A stretch of DNA of 64,000 nt from NCBI RefSeq assembly GCF_034190915.1, contig NW_026947492.1:20551501-20615500 (forward strand), written 5' to 3'. Below, in pieces: positions 23,571-35,066 of this stretch. How positions within the stretch are numbered: position 1 is the first letter of the stretch; each line of letters begins with the position of its first letter. The notes under the pieces were generated by a model that saw only the letters and a program-made list of their open reading frames with translations, was not told the DNA's origin and made no database searches. The position numbers and the translations under genes were made by a program. This DNA comes from Cavia porcellus (lineage: Eukaryota; Chordata; Mammalia; Rodentia; Caviidae).

Positions 23571-23950
23571 CATCTTGGGGTTTGGGCACGCAAGCTGTAG
23601 AGGGAAATGTGCGCTGTGGCACTTAGAGAAGCAAGGCTGTCTGGAGAGGAGCGGGTCCCTTTCTCCCTGGGCCTGCATGTGTTCTGCCCTCCGGAGCCAA
23701 AGCCAGCCCACCTTTGACCTATTCCTTCTCTCGTCCACTTTACCATCCCGCTCCTAGCCTGTCTTGCTTTTCTTGTTAGTTGAGCCTTGTGATTCATCCA
23801 CATCTCATCTTGGTCACCACCCTCTGTCCTCGGTCATCAAGAAGCTAGGGTTTCAGAAACAATCTGACTCCTGACTTTTTGGCTCCTCCAATTCCTATGG
23901 ATCTCAGCTCAGCTTCTCTAACGAGCATTGCCAGCGAGAGAACATGTCTA

Positions 23951-23971
23951 TTCAGCACCATGGACAGAGGC
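23951..23971 (+). promoter_or_regulatory. REST/NRSF binding element (RE1)
   Basis: The two RE1 half-sites TTCAGCACC and GGACAG occur in the right order with the canonical 2-base spacing (AT), giving a 21-bp match to the RE1 consensus except in the 3' GCGCC part, which reads AGGC. REST silences neuronal genes in non-neuronal cells. The site lies about 1.4 kb downstream of the KIRREL3 exon, inside its intron, so KIRREL3 is the natural target. Confidence 0.75.
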
Positions 23972-24029
23972 ATGCTGTCAGCGTCCACAAATTAGAAGTT
24001 ACTGCCTAGCACTCTTGTCAAGGCGTTGG

Positions 24030-24080
24030 TGCTGGGAAGGGAGGGGGGGGGTGTCTAAGAAAGGAAAAAAAAAAAGTCAA
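24030..24080 (+). repeat. Poly-G then poly-A low-complexity
   Basis: A G-run near 24044 and an A-run near 24065 in short succession. Confidence 0.6.
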
Positions 24081-25277
24081 TGAAAGAGACTGATGGGCAG
24101 GACACAAGACATGCAGCCCATATCCCGCTGTGCTCCGTCATGGGGATCCTACAAATCAGAAGTGGCTTCTGGAGTCTGTTGCCTTCTTGCAGACAGGCAG
24201 CAAATGGGGGAGGTGATTGCTTCCTGGGCTTAACTGTGCAGGCTTAGCTCTGAAGACTGTCACCTGATGGGTGTGGGTGACAGGCCCACAGCTGTCAAGG
24301 GCTCAGGTCTGCGGTACACACACAGGTGTAGGTTTCACGGACCATGGGCTGGGAAGAGTCAGCTGCAGAGTGCAGGAAGCACTCCTTGGAACTGTGCTGG
24401 GGTTTATCTCTGGGGGGAGAGATGACAGAGGTGAACTGCCTCCTCCTTGCCTGCAATGGGAATGAGGCTACAGGGGCTCTGAGCCTTGGGACGAAGAGGC
24501 CCAGTGCATGGCAAGTGTGGCTGGTGGGAGGCCACGGCTTCATTTGTCTGACTTTAATGAATAAATGACATTCCCAGCCATTGTTTATCTACTTTTGAAT
24601 CCTGACAAACAGTCTGTGGCATCTGATGAAGAGGGTTATTAGCTGCACAAAGACAGATGGCTGGGGATGGAGAGGATTGGTTCTTTATTGCAGCAGGCCC
24701 ATCAGTGACAGCAATGCTCTAGCATCCCAAATTCAACGTCAGTGTCAGTACCATCCCCAAGCCTTTCAGGAACCAGGCAAACCCCAGAGGAGGCGCCCAA
24801 TGCAAGAGGAAGCCAGAACGGTCCATGAACAAGAGTAAGCATTAGGCCAATGGAGCTGGGAAAGAGGACAGATTTCCAAGTGTAAGATCTTTGGGGATAC
24901 ACACTGTATTCTGTAGTATTCTCCAAGGGGCTCTGTAAGGTGCTATTTATCTGAATAAGCATTCAAGAAATATGAATGACAGATGAGAAGGATAGAGAAG
25001 TTTGGAGCAGAAAGATAACAGAAGTAGATTTAATTGGGCTTGGTAACTTGGTGGGGGAACAAAGGCAGGGAAGAGAGAAGAAAAGAAATATGGAATGCAA
25101 AGGGAGGAGGGGAGATGGCATAAGAAGAACACTGTGAATCCACATCCTGTGTTTCAGACATGAGCTACATTTCCTGATGTTATTGTATAAAAAGCTTTGC
25201 AGAAATCGCGCTAAACTGTCCACTCTCTTTTCTGAGATATCCCAAGCTTTTTTCCTGGTTTCTCTGTACCACAATCA

Positions 25278-25514
<237 letters not shown>

Positions 25515-25539
25515 TTAATAATAAGCATGTATATTTAAT

Positions 25540-25765
25540 ATTTATATAACACTCTGTTCTAGGCATAACTTTGTCAGTCATCCTTACAAGAGTCTCGTAA
25601 CATCATGTGAACTAGGTACCATTACCAGCCCCATTTTAGATCAACTCCATGTACAAACATGGAAAGTAAGTGGCCTTGAAGAGCTAGCAGATGGTAGAGT
25701 GGAGACTTTGAACCTATGCAGCCTGGCTCTAGAACCCATGCTTGTAAACATTACCCTTTCTACCC
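25540..25765 (-). repeat. MIR SINE, nearly full length
   Basis: 'tctgttctaggcataacttt', 'cagccccattttagatcaac' and 'tgcagcctggctctagaacc' match reversed MIR. It lies about 130 bp upstream of the KIRREL3 exon on the minus strand. Confidence 0.75.
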
Positions 25766-26374
25766 TGGGCTTGAGAGCTATTTCCAGATCCCCTTGGGTC
25801 TGTGGTCAGATCTGCTAGAAAAGAGACAGAGTCCAGACAGTGACATTCAGGATGGCACAGTGCGATGATTATAGAAGGTGACCCAGGAGGAAGAAGTGAT
25901 GGAGTGAGCCTGGAAAGACAGGGGCTGAGGTCTAAGCAGAGCTCTCTCTGCCTTTTGCATGCAGTCCTGGGGCTGGTAACTCCTGTACATTCCTATATCA
26001 GTGCACCAATCAGCACCATCGTTCCCCACTTATATGCATGGATTCAGCTCCCAGAGTTGGGGTAGTTAAGAGACACACGGGCCCACGGTACTTTGTCCCA
26101 GGTGGGCAAACCAAACAAAACAATTCCAGGGAGCAAATGTGAGGGACTCTTTCTCCTCCCCCTTCCCTCTCTCTTTCTCTCTCTTTGCCTTCTTTCCCTC
26201 CCTCTCTTCCTGTGCATTTTGTAGATCAGTGCCTCCTATGTGCAGGCTTGAACTGGAGTCTACCTGCCCCAGGAGAAGCCGTTTCTCTCTGGTACTTACC
26301 CTCGAATCCCGATTTGTCTTAAGTACTTTATGAGTCTAAAGTGTTTTCATACGTTTCCCTTTTGACTCTGGGGT

Positions 26375-26445
26375 AGGCAGAAGGGCAGTTGTTACAAGAC
26401 ACAGATCAGAAAACTGAGGCTCAACGATGCTAAATGATTTTCCCT
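26375..26445 (-). repeat. MIR SINE fragment
   Basis: 'cacagatcagaaaactgagg' and 'ctcaacgatgctaaatgatt' are the reversed MIR core. Confidence 0.6.
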
Positions 26446-26449
26446 CCAC

Positions 26450-27780
26450 TTTGCTTCGAAGTCATATAAACGTGAGGACTGCCACAGACTGGGCAAATGA
26501 ATGGCCAAGAGAGTTGATTTCCGAAACTGGAATGTGATGGTACCCCCCCTAGGCCTTGCTAGGATTCCTGGGGCTCTGGTTGCTTGGTCCCTCAGTTTCT
26601 CAGAGAGGGAGAGTCCCAGTGAGAGGTGTGGCACAATGCATCTCTTAGCCATCGTCAGTGACTCTGCCGTCAGGGACAGACAGAGTGGGTCCCTTCCTCC
26701 TCCTGCCTCTCCATCCCCTTCCGCTGAGCAGCTGTAACCTCCCAATGTAGCAGGATAAAAGGGAGTGTAGGGTCTACAAGAGGCAGAGGAGTCAAGCTTG
26801 GGGGCTCGTGCCCCAAGGAAAAACCAAGTGTGGCAGGCAGCAGCGGAAGGCCACAGCCCAGGGAGGTTGCCTGCTTTGATCTCCTGGTTCTTTAGGGGGC
26901 TTGTTGACTATCTGTGGAGCGCAGAGAGGCAGATCTGAGGGTGCCATTTCCACAGCGTTCTCTCCTCTTCCTTTCCCTGTACTCTTGCTCACTCATCTGA
27001 AGGCTCAGCCAACCGGCCCCCACTTCAAACGGCCTCGCATCTCAGGCACCCAAATTGACAATGTTAAGTTCTCCCATCCGAGGCTTTGGCCCTTTCTTCA
27101 CAGGCTCCTGCTCTGTCGAGGACCATGTGGATCAAAGCCCCTTTGATGTTTACTTACGATATTTGTGAATTCTTTCTAACAACCACCTCCAAGGATCAGG
27201 AATGCAACATGCCAGGAGGGGGCCAGCAGAAACCCAGGTTGGGAGGAGGCACTGAGCTCCAATCAACAACAGCCTCTGGCTGGAGACCGTGCTGAGGCCT
27301 TGGGGTGCAGATGCCAGCAGAGTTAGCTGGCTCATTGGGATTGCAGGTCCATCACTAGAATGCCCATCACTGTGTATCACTAGAATGACACATTTCTGAG
27401 ATGATTCTTGTTACACTGGAATCAACTTCTGATGCCCAGTTAAAGTATATATGTGGGGCTGAAAGGGCTAAAAGAGAGTCTGGATTCCTGAACTGACCCT
27501 AAGAGGGAGTCCAGCGGAGAATCTCAGAAAGAGGGCAAAAGTTGTTAGGTGGATACCGACAACATTCTAGTTGGTGTTCTGGGAAGTCTCTTTAATTCTC
27601 TGGCAAATAGAGATGTGGGCAATTCTCAGAAACATTATTTAAAGTCTGAGAAACTAATACTGGTTATCCTTGGTGACTCAACTGTCACACACTAGGGTAT
27701 CCCCCAGGGTGACTGCCAGGAGAGAAGCCACATATGCACAGTTATTTTAAACAAGAATCTCCTTGACTATGTTTGATTGT
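26450..27780. other. Intronic sequence, nothing recognised
   Basis: No convincing exon or interspersed repeat. Confidence 0.5.
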
Positions 27781-27794
27781 TGTAAATGAGCAGG

Positions 27795-27960
27795 AAAAGA
27801 AGCTTTAAAAAAACCTGATTAATAAAAGAAATTGAGGACGAGGTAATTTCTCAATGTATTTGGCTCATTTAATTTGACACGTGTGGGTTAGTCTTAATTA
27901 TTTAGGCGGCTACATTACAAGGCGCTAATAAGCACACTGCAGAAATTTATTAAGTGAGAG
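27795..27960. promoter_or_regulatory. Candidate conserved non-coding element with E-box
   Basis: Unique block with TTAATTTGACACGTGTGGG (canonical CACGTG E-box at 27878-27883), GTCTTAATTATTTAGGCGGC and CGCTAATAAGC. The mix of E-box and homeodomain cores in repeat-free DNA suggests an enhancer. Conservation not tested. Confidence 0.48.
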
Positions 27961-29094
27961 GGCTCTTGGACTGAGTCTCCGCAGAGAGGCCATGGGGATC
28001 TCTGCAAGGAGGAGCAGGTTGGAGGATAACAGAAGTGAGAATTGGCTCATTTTGCATTTACAAAAATTTGGGGTGCTCTTTGGGGAGATTTGCTAGATCA
28101 GAGGTCATTGAGTCCACATGTGGAAGCATGCCTTGAGGACAGAAGTAGGGGACCTGAAGGAAATCTGGAAACACAGCTGGAAGGTGGGGTTTTGTCAAAG
28201 AGCATAGGGAGAAGAAGGGGGAGGCAGGAAGTAGCCACTTTGACCTGGGAACCCCGCCCAGTCTAACTGGGCCAGTAGGAGAGAGAGGACATACGGTGAC
28301 AGAAAGAGCAGGAACCTATCACTTAGTGAGGAAGAACAACCTGCAGAGTCACCTTCCTTGCTGCATGGCTCTTTGATGGATGGTGGACTCGAATTACAGA
28401 TGCCTCTTAGGAAGAACAAGATGATAAGGGCTTTCACTGGGGAGAAGGCTTCGGGGCTGCCATCTTTGGCTTCATGAGTAGCAAAACCACTCAAGTGCCC
28501 AGACAGCACTGATGGAAAATGATTGACATGAATGGAGTCCTGGCTTAAAAGCAAGTTCAAGGTCACCTGCAGGTGGGGCACTGAGTGAAGGACACCGAAC
28601 CTTAGGCGATATTACCTACCTATGCAAGGCGATGGATGTTGGGAGGGGCTGTTTCTCTGGGTGAGGGGAGACAGCACCCCAGGAACTCTGTCTGCACCTG
28701 GGGACTGTGAACAACCAAAGGCCCACAGCTCTGAGCCCCAGCACAAAGCTCGGTGCCTGGTGCATCCCAAGTGCTCAGGAAACCTCTGCTGACATACAGA
28801 AAGGACCAATTAAAAACACGGGGGAATGGTGGGCTCTCCCCAAGCCAGAGCAGAAGGAAACAGAGGGGCTTGAATGCAGCACAGTGCATTTAGGTTAGGT
28901 GAGGATGGCTGCGGAGTGAGTGGAGCCTGTGATTCATCAGGAGAGGAAACTGTTCTACAACTAGGGCACATTGTGGGCTTTCCTCCCGGGAGGAATAAAA
29001 AGAGATGGCTTTATAAATGGAATAGATTTCTTCAGCTCCAGAGGGTAGAGAAGGGCCCTCTTCTAGCTTTAGAATTCCTGTATTCTTACGAGTG

Positions 29095-29330
29095 ATAATA
29101 ATGATACAGTGACGCTACTTCACGTTTGTGGGACACTTATTTTTTCACGACACTGTCACATTCACAGTCTCGTTAGACGCTCACGGTGGCTTTGTGAAGA
29201 AGGCACGACGGAAATTATTTCCTTCATTTCAGTTTCAAGAACCAAGGCTCGGAGAAGTAAAAATGATAAAATGGCAATTCAAGGCCAAAGCTTTAGCCGC
29301 GAATGGCGCTGGGCTTAGGATCCAAACCTG
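29095..29330 (-). repeat. MIR SINE (first copy of a local duplicate pair)
   Basis: 'ttttcacgacactgtcacat' then 'cattcacagtctcgttagac', 'ggctcggagaagtaaaaatg' and 'gcttaggatccaaacctgat' give the reversed MIR order. A related 57-bp stretch recurs at 30084-30140. Confidence 0.65.
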
Positions 29331-29440
29331 ATTCTGCCTTTGCTCTCAGGATGAGATCTGGGATTGCAGGGCTGAAGATAGCACAATTTAAGTCAGACTA
29401 GAGTACAAACAGCAGACACCTGCGACCTGGGCTAGCGCAG

Positions 29441-29815
29441 TGTTATGCATTGAATTGTATCACCCCCCCATTCATATGCTGTTTAATCCCCGAGCCCAAC
29501 ATGACTTGTTATTTGGAGGCAGGGACTCTGCAGAGGTGATCAAGTTAAGACGAAGTTACGGTACAGTATGACTGGTGTCCTTACAAAGAATGAGACGTTG
29601 GAGACAGAAGTGTGTGACAGCGAGAATGGCACACAAACATGAAGACAACCATCTACACGGTGAGGAGGGGGCTGTGGAATAGATGTTGCCCTTGCAGCCT
29701 CAGGAAGTACAACCCTGCCAACGTCCTGCTTCCCAGTCTGTGTGAAGATGCATCTTGCTAGGTAAGCTGCCCTTCATGGGGGAATTTGTCACAGCAGCCA
29801 TAGCAAACTGCTGCA
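29441..29815 (+). mobile_element. ERVL-MaLR solo LTR (MLT1A-like)
   Basis: Starts TGTTATGCATTGAATTGTAT and continues with 'cttgttatttggaggcaggg', 'gtgatcaagttaagacgaag' and 'tgactggtgtccttacaaag', ending 'agccatagcaaactg', the MLT1 order from end to end. No internal retroviral genes remain. Confidence 0.82.
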
Positions 29816-30083
29816 GACAGGAAGGGGGAATTGGTCCCCATGGGGTGTGGGTATTTCTATTGGTTGTGACTTTGGAATGATTCTTGGGGTCACAAGTGCT
29901 CACTTTTGTCCCATCCAGACACTAATGAGCTCTCAAGTGACCTCAGGTAGTGCTGGTGGACATGTGATGGCCAGTCCCTGCTCTGTGGCTGTTCAGTGCA
30001 TTGGGATGGCTCCTCGCAGGAGGTCTGCCTGCCTTGCCCCCAACTGACCTGCACACAGTAGACCTGGTGATATACTGATATTA

Positions 30084-30140
30084 TTTCACATTTGTGGGGC
30101 ACTGATTTTTTCACCATGCTGTCATATTCACTGTCTGGTT
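30084..30140 (+). repeat. Second copy of a short local duplication
   Basis: About 47 of 57 aligned bases match 29118-29174 (for example 'gattttttcaccatgctgtc' versus 'tattttttcacgacactgtc'). Confidence 0.55.
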
Positions 30141-30839
30141 TCGTTTCTCACCTGAAACTATTAGTCGCAAGTGTGTCCCCACAGGCAGACCAAACAAGAG
30201 CCGGACTATTATGGGCAAGCGGTTTGGAGGGGATACGGCAAAGATTTTAGGAGCGGAGGAAGAGAGATGAGGAAGACACTGATCCTAAAGCAGCTGTTGA
30301 GTCACTGCTAGGAATCTGGACTCTTCCCACGCAGGGTGGAGAGCTAGGGAAAGCGTAATCAGGGGAGAGAGAGAGGCCTTCCACACATGGACTAAAGATC
30401 ACTGTAACAGTGGTGACGTGATAGTCAGAGGAGCTGGGCCCTAAAAAGAGAGCAGCTGGGAGCTAAGGCCTTACTCTGTGAGAGGAGGCCACACATCGGC
30501 TTCCCCTTCCTGCTCTCTGAAGGTGGCTGGAGAGAAGCGAGCAAGTGAAAGAACACTGTGCTTCCTCGGGGCCACACTCGCCTCCAGGTCCCTGCTGCCT
30601 CATCGTGGAGAGCAGTTCGGGGCTGAAAACACCTCGGATTCCCCAGATGGCACCTGAGGCCACATGCAGAAGATCCCAACCGGACCTGGCTTAAGCCACT
30701 GGGAGGCCACAGCGCCCCGGAACCGACAGAACTGGCTGAGGCTGGCAGTGAGCAGGCCACGGGCTTCCCTGAGCCTCGTGTTCTTACCCACGGGCTGTCG
30801 CCACAAAGGCTTCTTATGAAAATCCAGTATGTGCTGAAA

Positions 30840-31128
30840 AGTGCTATTTCACAATATGCATTATACTCAAGTGGGGAGGAGAACTAGAGAGAGGGGAAGG
30901 GGAAAGGAAGGAATAGAAAAGAAAAAATGATGAGAAAAGAAGGGGAAAATGGAATCAAAGCTCTTGTAAATAAGGAGGGGAAGAGGGATTGAAGAGGGTA
31001 GGGGAATGGGAAAAAATAATCAAGCTTATCATGTAGAGGTACAAATCTTCTATAATGAGTGTGGTTATCATGTATACCTAAAATGGACTGGCAAACTTAA
31101 TTAATTAATTAAAAATAAAGAAAAATGC
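30840..31128 (+). mobile_element. LINE-1 3'-UTR-like purine-rich segment (tentative)
   Basis: A G/A-rich stretch, then 'caagcttatcatgtagaggt' and 'atgtatacctaaaatggact', ending in 'aattaattaattaaaaataaag'. The layout fits a LINE-1 3' end with an A-rich tail, but no coding part is present. Confidence 0.35.
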
Positions 31129-31324
31129 TTAGAATGGAGTGACAGTAACGGTGGGTTCAACAGTTAGAAACAATACATCAGCGAGGTGTCTACAGGTCAA
31201 GCTCACCCTCCCTCCTTTTTTAACCACGAAGGGCGCTGCCGAGGTTCTGGGGGGGTTAACAGCACACCCAGGTGGGAAAAGAGGAGGGAGAAAGGCTCCA
31301 GCTCATGCTCTCTGCTCTTTGTAC

Positions 31325-31528
31325 CTTCTGCCCAGCCTGATTAGGGCCACTGTGTGCCATCATATGCTCCCTGTCGTGATGACTGTGCCTCACTAATACC
31401 TCGGAAGCAACAGGATCAAGTGACCACTGAACAAAAGCTCTCAAACCATGAACTAAAAGAAACTTTTCCTTCTATGCATTGTTATTCTCAGGTATTTTGT
31501 CACAGTAACAGAGGGCTGACTAATACTA
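31325..31528 (+). mobile_element. 3' part of an ERVL-MaLR type LTR
   Basis: 'gtgaccactgaacaaaagct ... ttctcaggtattttgtcaca ... gagggctgactaata' matches the 3' end shared with the LTR near 54.4-55.0 kb. Confidence 0.6.
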
Positions 31529-31629
31529 ATTAAGCCATATTTGAGTTGATGAAGTTCCTAAATGAGAAGGACCCAGGTGATAACAGAGGCAAGAGTTTCA
31601 GTCTGAAGAAATACACTAGGAAAAGGGAT

Positions 31630-31764
31630 TGAAACAAGGTCTTACATTCTAGCCCAGGCTGGCCTTGAACCTGCTAGGCCACTTAGGCTAGCTTTGAACT
31701 CCCAAGCCTTCTACTTTGACTCCTGGGTACTGGGGTTATAGATGTGTGCCATCACTCCTGGCTC
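31630..31764 (-). repeat. B1-type SINE, diverged
   Basis: 'acattctagcccaggctggc', 'ttgaactcccaagccttcta' and 'gatgtgtgccatcactcctg' are reversed B1. Confidence 0.8.
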
Positions 31765-32689
31765 TGAAGGAATACATTTTTAGCCAGTTTAATGGACTTT
31801 AAGAGGGAATATCTTGTAGAGACATAGCAGTGTGGTGCAAAGGGTAGGCTGTGCTATATTCATTCATCCCATACTCCACAACTAGCAGGTATTAATAAAA
31901 TTGACCAGAATTAATATGCTCACTGAGCAGCCACTATATACAAGTCAAAAATATGTAAGACAAATTGCCAAAATATGTAAGAAAAAAATACGTGGACAAA
32001 TTTGCAATTTCCCATTGCAATGAGACAGTAATCTGTTGGTTATACAAGTCATATAGAGGTTGAAAAATTCTTTATCTGAATGCTTGGTATCAGAAACATT
32101 TCCAAGTTTGGGGCTTTGGTAATATTTGTACACATCTTTACCCGTTGAACAGCTCTAATAAGAAAATCCAAACTTCCAAACTCTCAGAAACTTCTTGAAT
32201 ATGAAATTTCAGATTTCTGAGCAATTTGGATTTTGGGATTATGATTGCTCAGCTTATACTGATGAAAAGTTGTGGCAGTCCAAGACTTGAAATGGTTGAG
32301 TAAAGAGCTCCCATGAGGCAGCATGGAGGTCCTGGCTGCAGGAGTCCAGAGAGGGAGGCTGGAGCTGCAGGCTCTGGATGATGGTAAGGGTGCCCCCCCA
32401 AAGGCAGAGGCATGCCTGGAATCTTGTTTGTGTTGGGTGTCTGATTCAGTGCTTGTGTAGTAGGTGACTGCCCATCACTGGCTGTTGCTAGCTAGAGTCT
32501 TTTGCTTGGAAAACTTTCACCTTGATTTTGCTAAATCCGTGCGTTCTGCCTTGATTCTACCTACTTTTACTCCCAGCATAATTGCTCATATCCAGGCAAT
32601 AATGATACCCATAAGTCATCATTTTCTGATCACCATTTTCTGATCAACTCCTACAGTAAAGGGAGGGACTCGATATGAGAATTAGGAAA

Positions 32690-33090
32690 GGTTTATTAAT
32701 CTTGACTAGCACCTGGCTCTGGCCCTGTAGGACCAATAATAAATGTTTAATAGCCCAATAATACCTGTTTCATAATTTTTGAGTCTCATTGCTTGCTAAT
32801 CTAAGTTTATTAAAGAACTATAAACTTTACATTGTTGTAAAGACGTAATTGTTATTTCATAGGCTATTTAATATGAGTTAATTATATTAGAACTAAGTTT
32901 CCCCCATTCATATTAAGTATCAATTAGTTGTTTTAAACTATTGATTTGTATTTAATTAACTATGCTATTACATACCAATTAAATTCTTATAAGAGAAACT
33001 TGAAACAGCTGTAGTCTTAAATTAAGTTTTTAAAATAATAAATTACATTAAAAGCTCAAGTTGCATTATTGCCTTTCAGGAAGAGTTGAC
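32690..33090. promoter_or_regulatory. Candidate conserved non-coding region, very AT-rich
   Basis: About 400 bp at roughly 30% GC with dozens of TAAT/ATTA cores (AATAATAAATGTTTAATAGC, GAGTTAATTATATTAG, TTGTATTTAATTAACTATGC), and no repeat signature. This may be a homeodomain-rich enhancer or matrix-attachment type sequence. Confidence 0.4.
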
Positions 33091-33556
33091 AATCATTTAT
33101 TATCATTCCAAAAAGGTTCTGTGACCACTGGCCCATCCTAACTCACTCCTACAGGGAGCAAGGGTCTTTCAGACACTTGCTGATCAATGCCTTGTGTTCA
33201 TAAAGCAACAGCCAGGGGTGGCCCTTTGCCAGACCTGCTCTGCTGAGCTTGCCTCTGCGGTGGCATTTTCTGGCTGGCAGAGCTCTACCCACTGCACAAC
33301 TAGGCAAAACCCTCCACAGCTGCTCCTCACCACCAGCTGTGGAGCCTAGAATTTCTTGTGCTGCTATTAGTTCTGTGTCCCTGCATGGTCATCAATCCTG
33401 TGGTTTCTCTACTTCTCTGCTCTGCTGGCCTAAGTTCTTAAGTCCTAGGGGGCAAACACAGGTGACAATAACCCCAGTGTAATGGGCATGTAAGTTCTCT
33501 CACTTTGATTCACCTTCACGGAAACTTTATAAAAAACAGGTATTAACATCTCAGTT

Positions 33557-33640
33557 TCTTTCTTCTTTTGTAATGGGAATCAACCTCAGGACCTTGTGCT
33601 TACCAAGCAGGCACTGTGCACTGAGCTATATCCCCAGCCC
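33557..33640 (-). repeat. ID-type SINE with imperfect target-site duplication
   Basis: 'gtgcactgagctatatcccc' and 'aacctcaggaccttgtgctt' are the reversed tRNA-like head. Direct repeats catctcagtt (33547) and catcttagtt (33641). Confidence 0.82.
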
Positions 33641-33669
33641 CATCTTAGTTGTTCTGTATGGAAACTGGC

Positions 33670-33762
33670 TCTATTACTGTTATTATTCTTAGTGTTGGAG
33701 CTGGAATTGAGATTCTTCCACATACCAGGCAAGTTCTCCCACTGAGCCACATGCTCAGCCCA
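33670..33762 (-). repeat. Second ID-like SINE with perfect 9-bp duplication
   Basis: 'gttggagctggaattgagat ... cactgagccacatgctcagc' is an older copy of the same family; gaaactggc repeats at 33661-33669 and 33763-33771. Confidence 0.8.
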
Positions 33763-34140
33763 GAAACTGGCATTTTAGTTTACCCATAGCTGGAGAGCTG
33801 TGAAGTCAGAGTGGCTCTGTCTGCCTGGGTCTGGGTGACGCTTTGGGCCATAGTGGGGTTCCACTCTCTATGTAATGCAGCTGCCCATCACCTCTGAGAC
33901 TCAGCCCCTCGGGTCAGCTGTCTGAGATCTTGCCTGGCTTTTGTTATCTTTTTCTCCTGGGATGACTGGACAGTACCCTTAGACACTGCCTGGGTCTTTC
34001 AGCAGATGGACAGCCTGGAATACCAACGCGGCCACCAGCTGACTCAGTGTGTGGCCTTCCTTTGGGGTATTTGGCCATCCATAAGGACCCCAAGTTGGCA
34101 ATGTCTACTGCACCCCCTGCACACTGAATTTGGGATGCTG

Positions 34141-34161
34141 GCGCTCCCCCTGGGGGGCTGG
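34141..34161 (-). promoter_or_regulatory. CTCF-like motif (weak)
   Basis: Minus strand CCCCCCAGGGGGAGCGC resembles the CTCF core, with two mismatches. Confidence 0.2.
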
Positions 34162-34224
34162 ATACAGCCTTGCTTTGTCTTTCTCTGTGGTAATCATCTA
34201 CCTGGGGCCAAGCGCATTCCACTC

Positions 34225-34420
34225 ACCATTTCAATTAAAGTTGCCAGGTACTAATTGGTGTGCTTCATTAGTCTCTGGGCTAAGCATTTTGTATGCATTA
34301 GCATTGTTAATCCTTGTAAAAACTCCACAAGGTATTCTCTACTTACCAGAAGAGGAAACTGAGGACCTAAAAGGTTAAATAATGTTCTCAGGGCCAAAGA
34401 GCTAGTGAGTGTTGAGACCA
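34225..34420 (-). repeat. MIR SINE
   Basis: 'tgggctaagcattttgtatg', 'gaagaggaaactgaggacct' and 'ccaaagagctagtgagtgtt' are reversed MIR. Confidence 0.75.
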
Positions 34421-34849
34421 GAAAACTAATCATAAAAGACATTCTTTGGATTACCGGTATAATCTCTTTGCAAAGAGGGTGAGTGGTTTTAATAATGTTG
34501 GCTGAAGAATTTAACAGGAAACAATTCTATCACATGTGCAGGAATGTCTCAGCCCACCTCTGAATTAAAATGTCTAATCTCACTAGGCCAAGTGCTCTGT
34601 GGAGAAGCATAACAGAAATAGGATCACAAAGCCACTCCAGGCCCCTGCCCCACAGGTAGGTGTACCTGTCCCATGAGGAACTACGGGCCATATGCCTGGG
34701 AGGCTCTCAGGCTTTCCTAAGAGAAGACTGGAAGTTGGTGACTGATGTTTGAATGGGGTCAGAGACACCACAGGGAGTAGCCTGTCCTGGGGACCCTCAG
34801 CCCGGTTCATTTGGTCAATCAGGGATGGGAGTCTAGGCAGCAAGAGAGC

Positions 34850-34915
34850 CCTTCCTTCCTTCCTTCCTTCCTTCCTTCCTTCCTTCCTTCCTTCCTTCCT
34901 TCCTTCCTTCCTTCC
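34850..34915 (+). repeat. (CTTC)n tetranucleotide repeat
   Basis: About 16 uninterrupted CTTC units immediately 5' of a B1 element. Confidence 0.97.
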
Positions 34916-34927
34916 ATTTGTTCTTTG

Positions 34928-35066
34928 CTCTTTTTGAGACAGGGTCTCACTATGCAGTTCAGGCTGATCTCGAATTCCTTTGCAGCCTAGGCTGGTTTTG
35001 CAAGTATCCTCCCACCTCAGCTTCCCGAGGGCTGGGATTACAGGTATGCAACACCACGCCCAGCCC
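34928..35066 (-). repeat. B1-type SINE
   Basis: 'gagacagggtctcactatgc', 'ttgcagcctaggctggtttt' and 'gggctgggattacaggtatg' are reversed B1; the CTTC array lies at its tail side. Confidence 0.93.
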
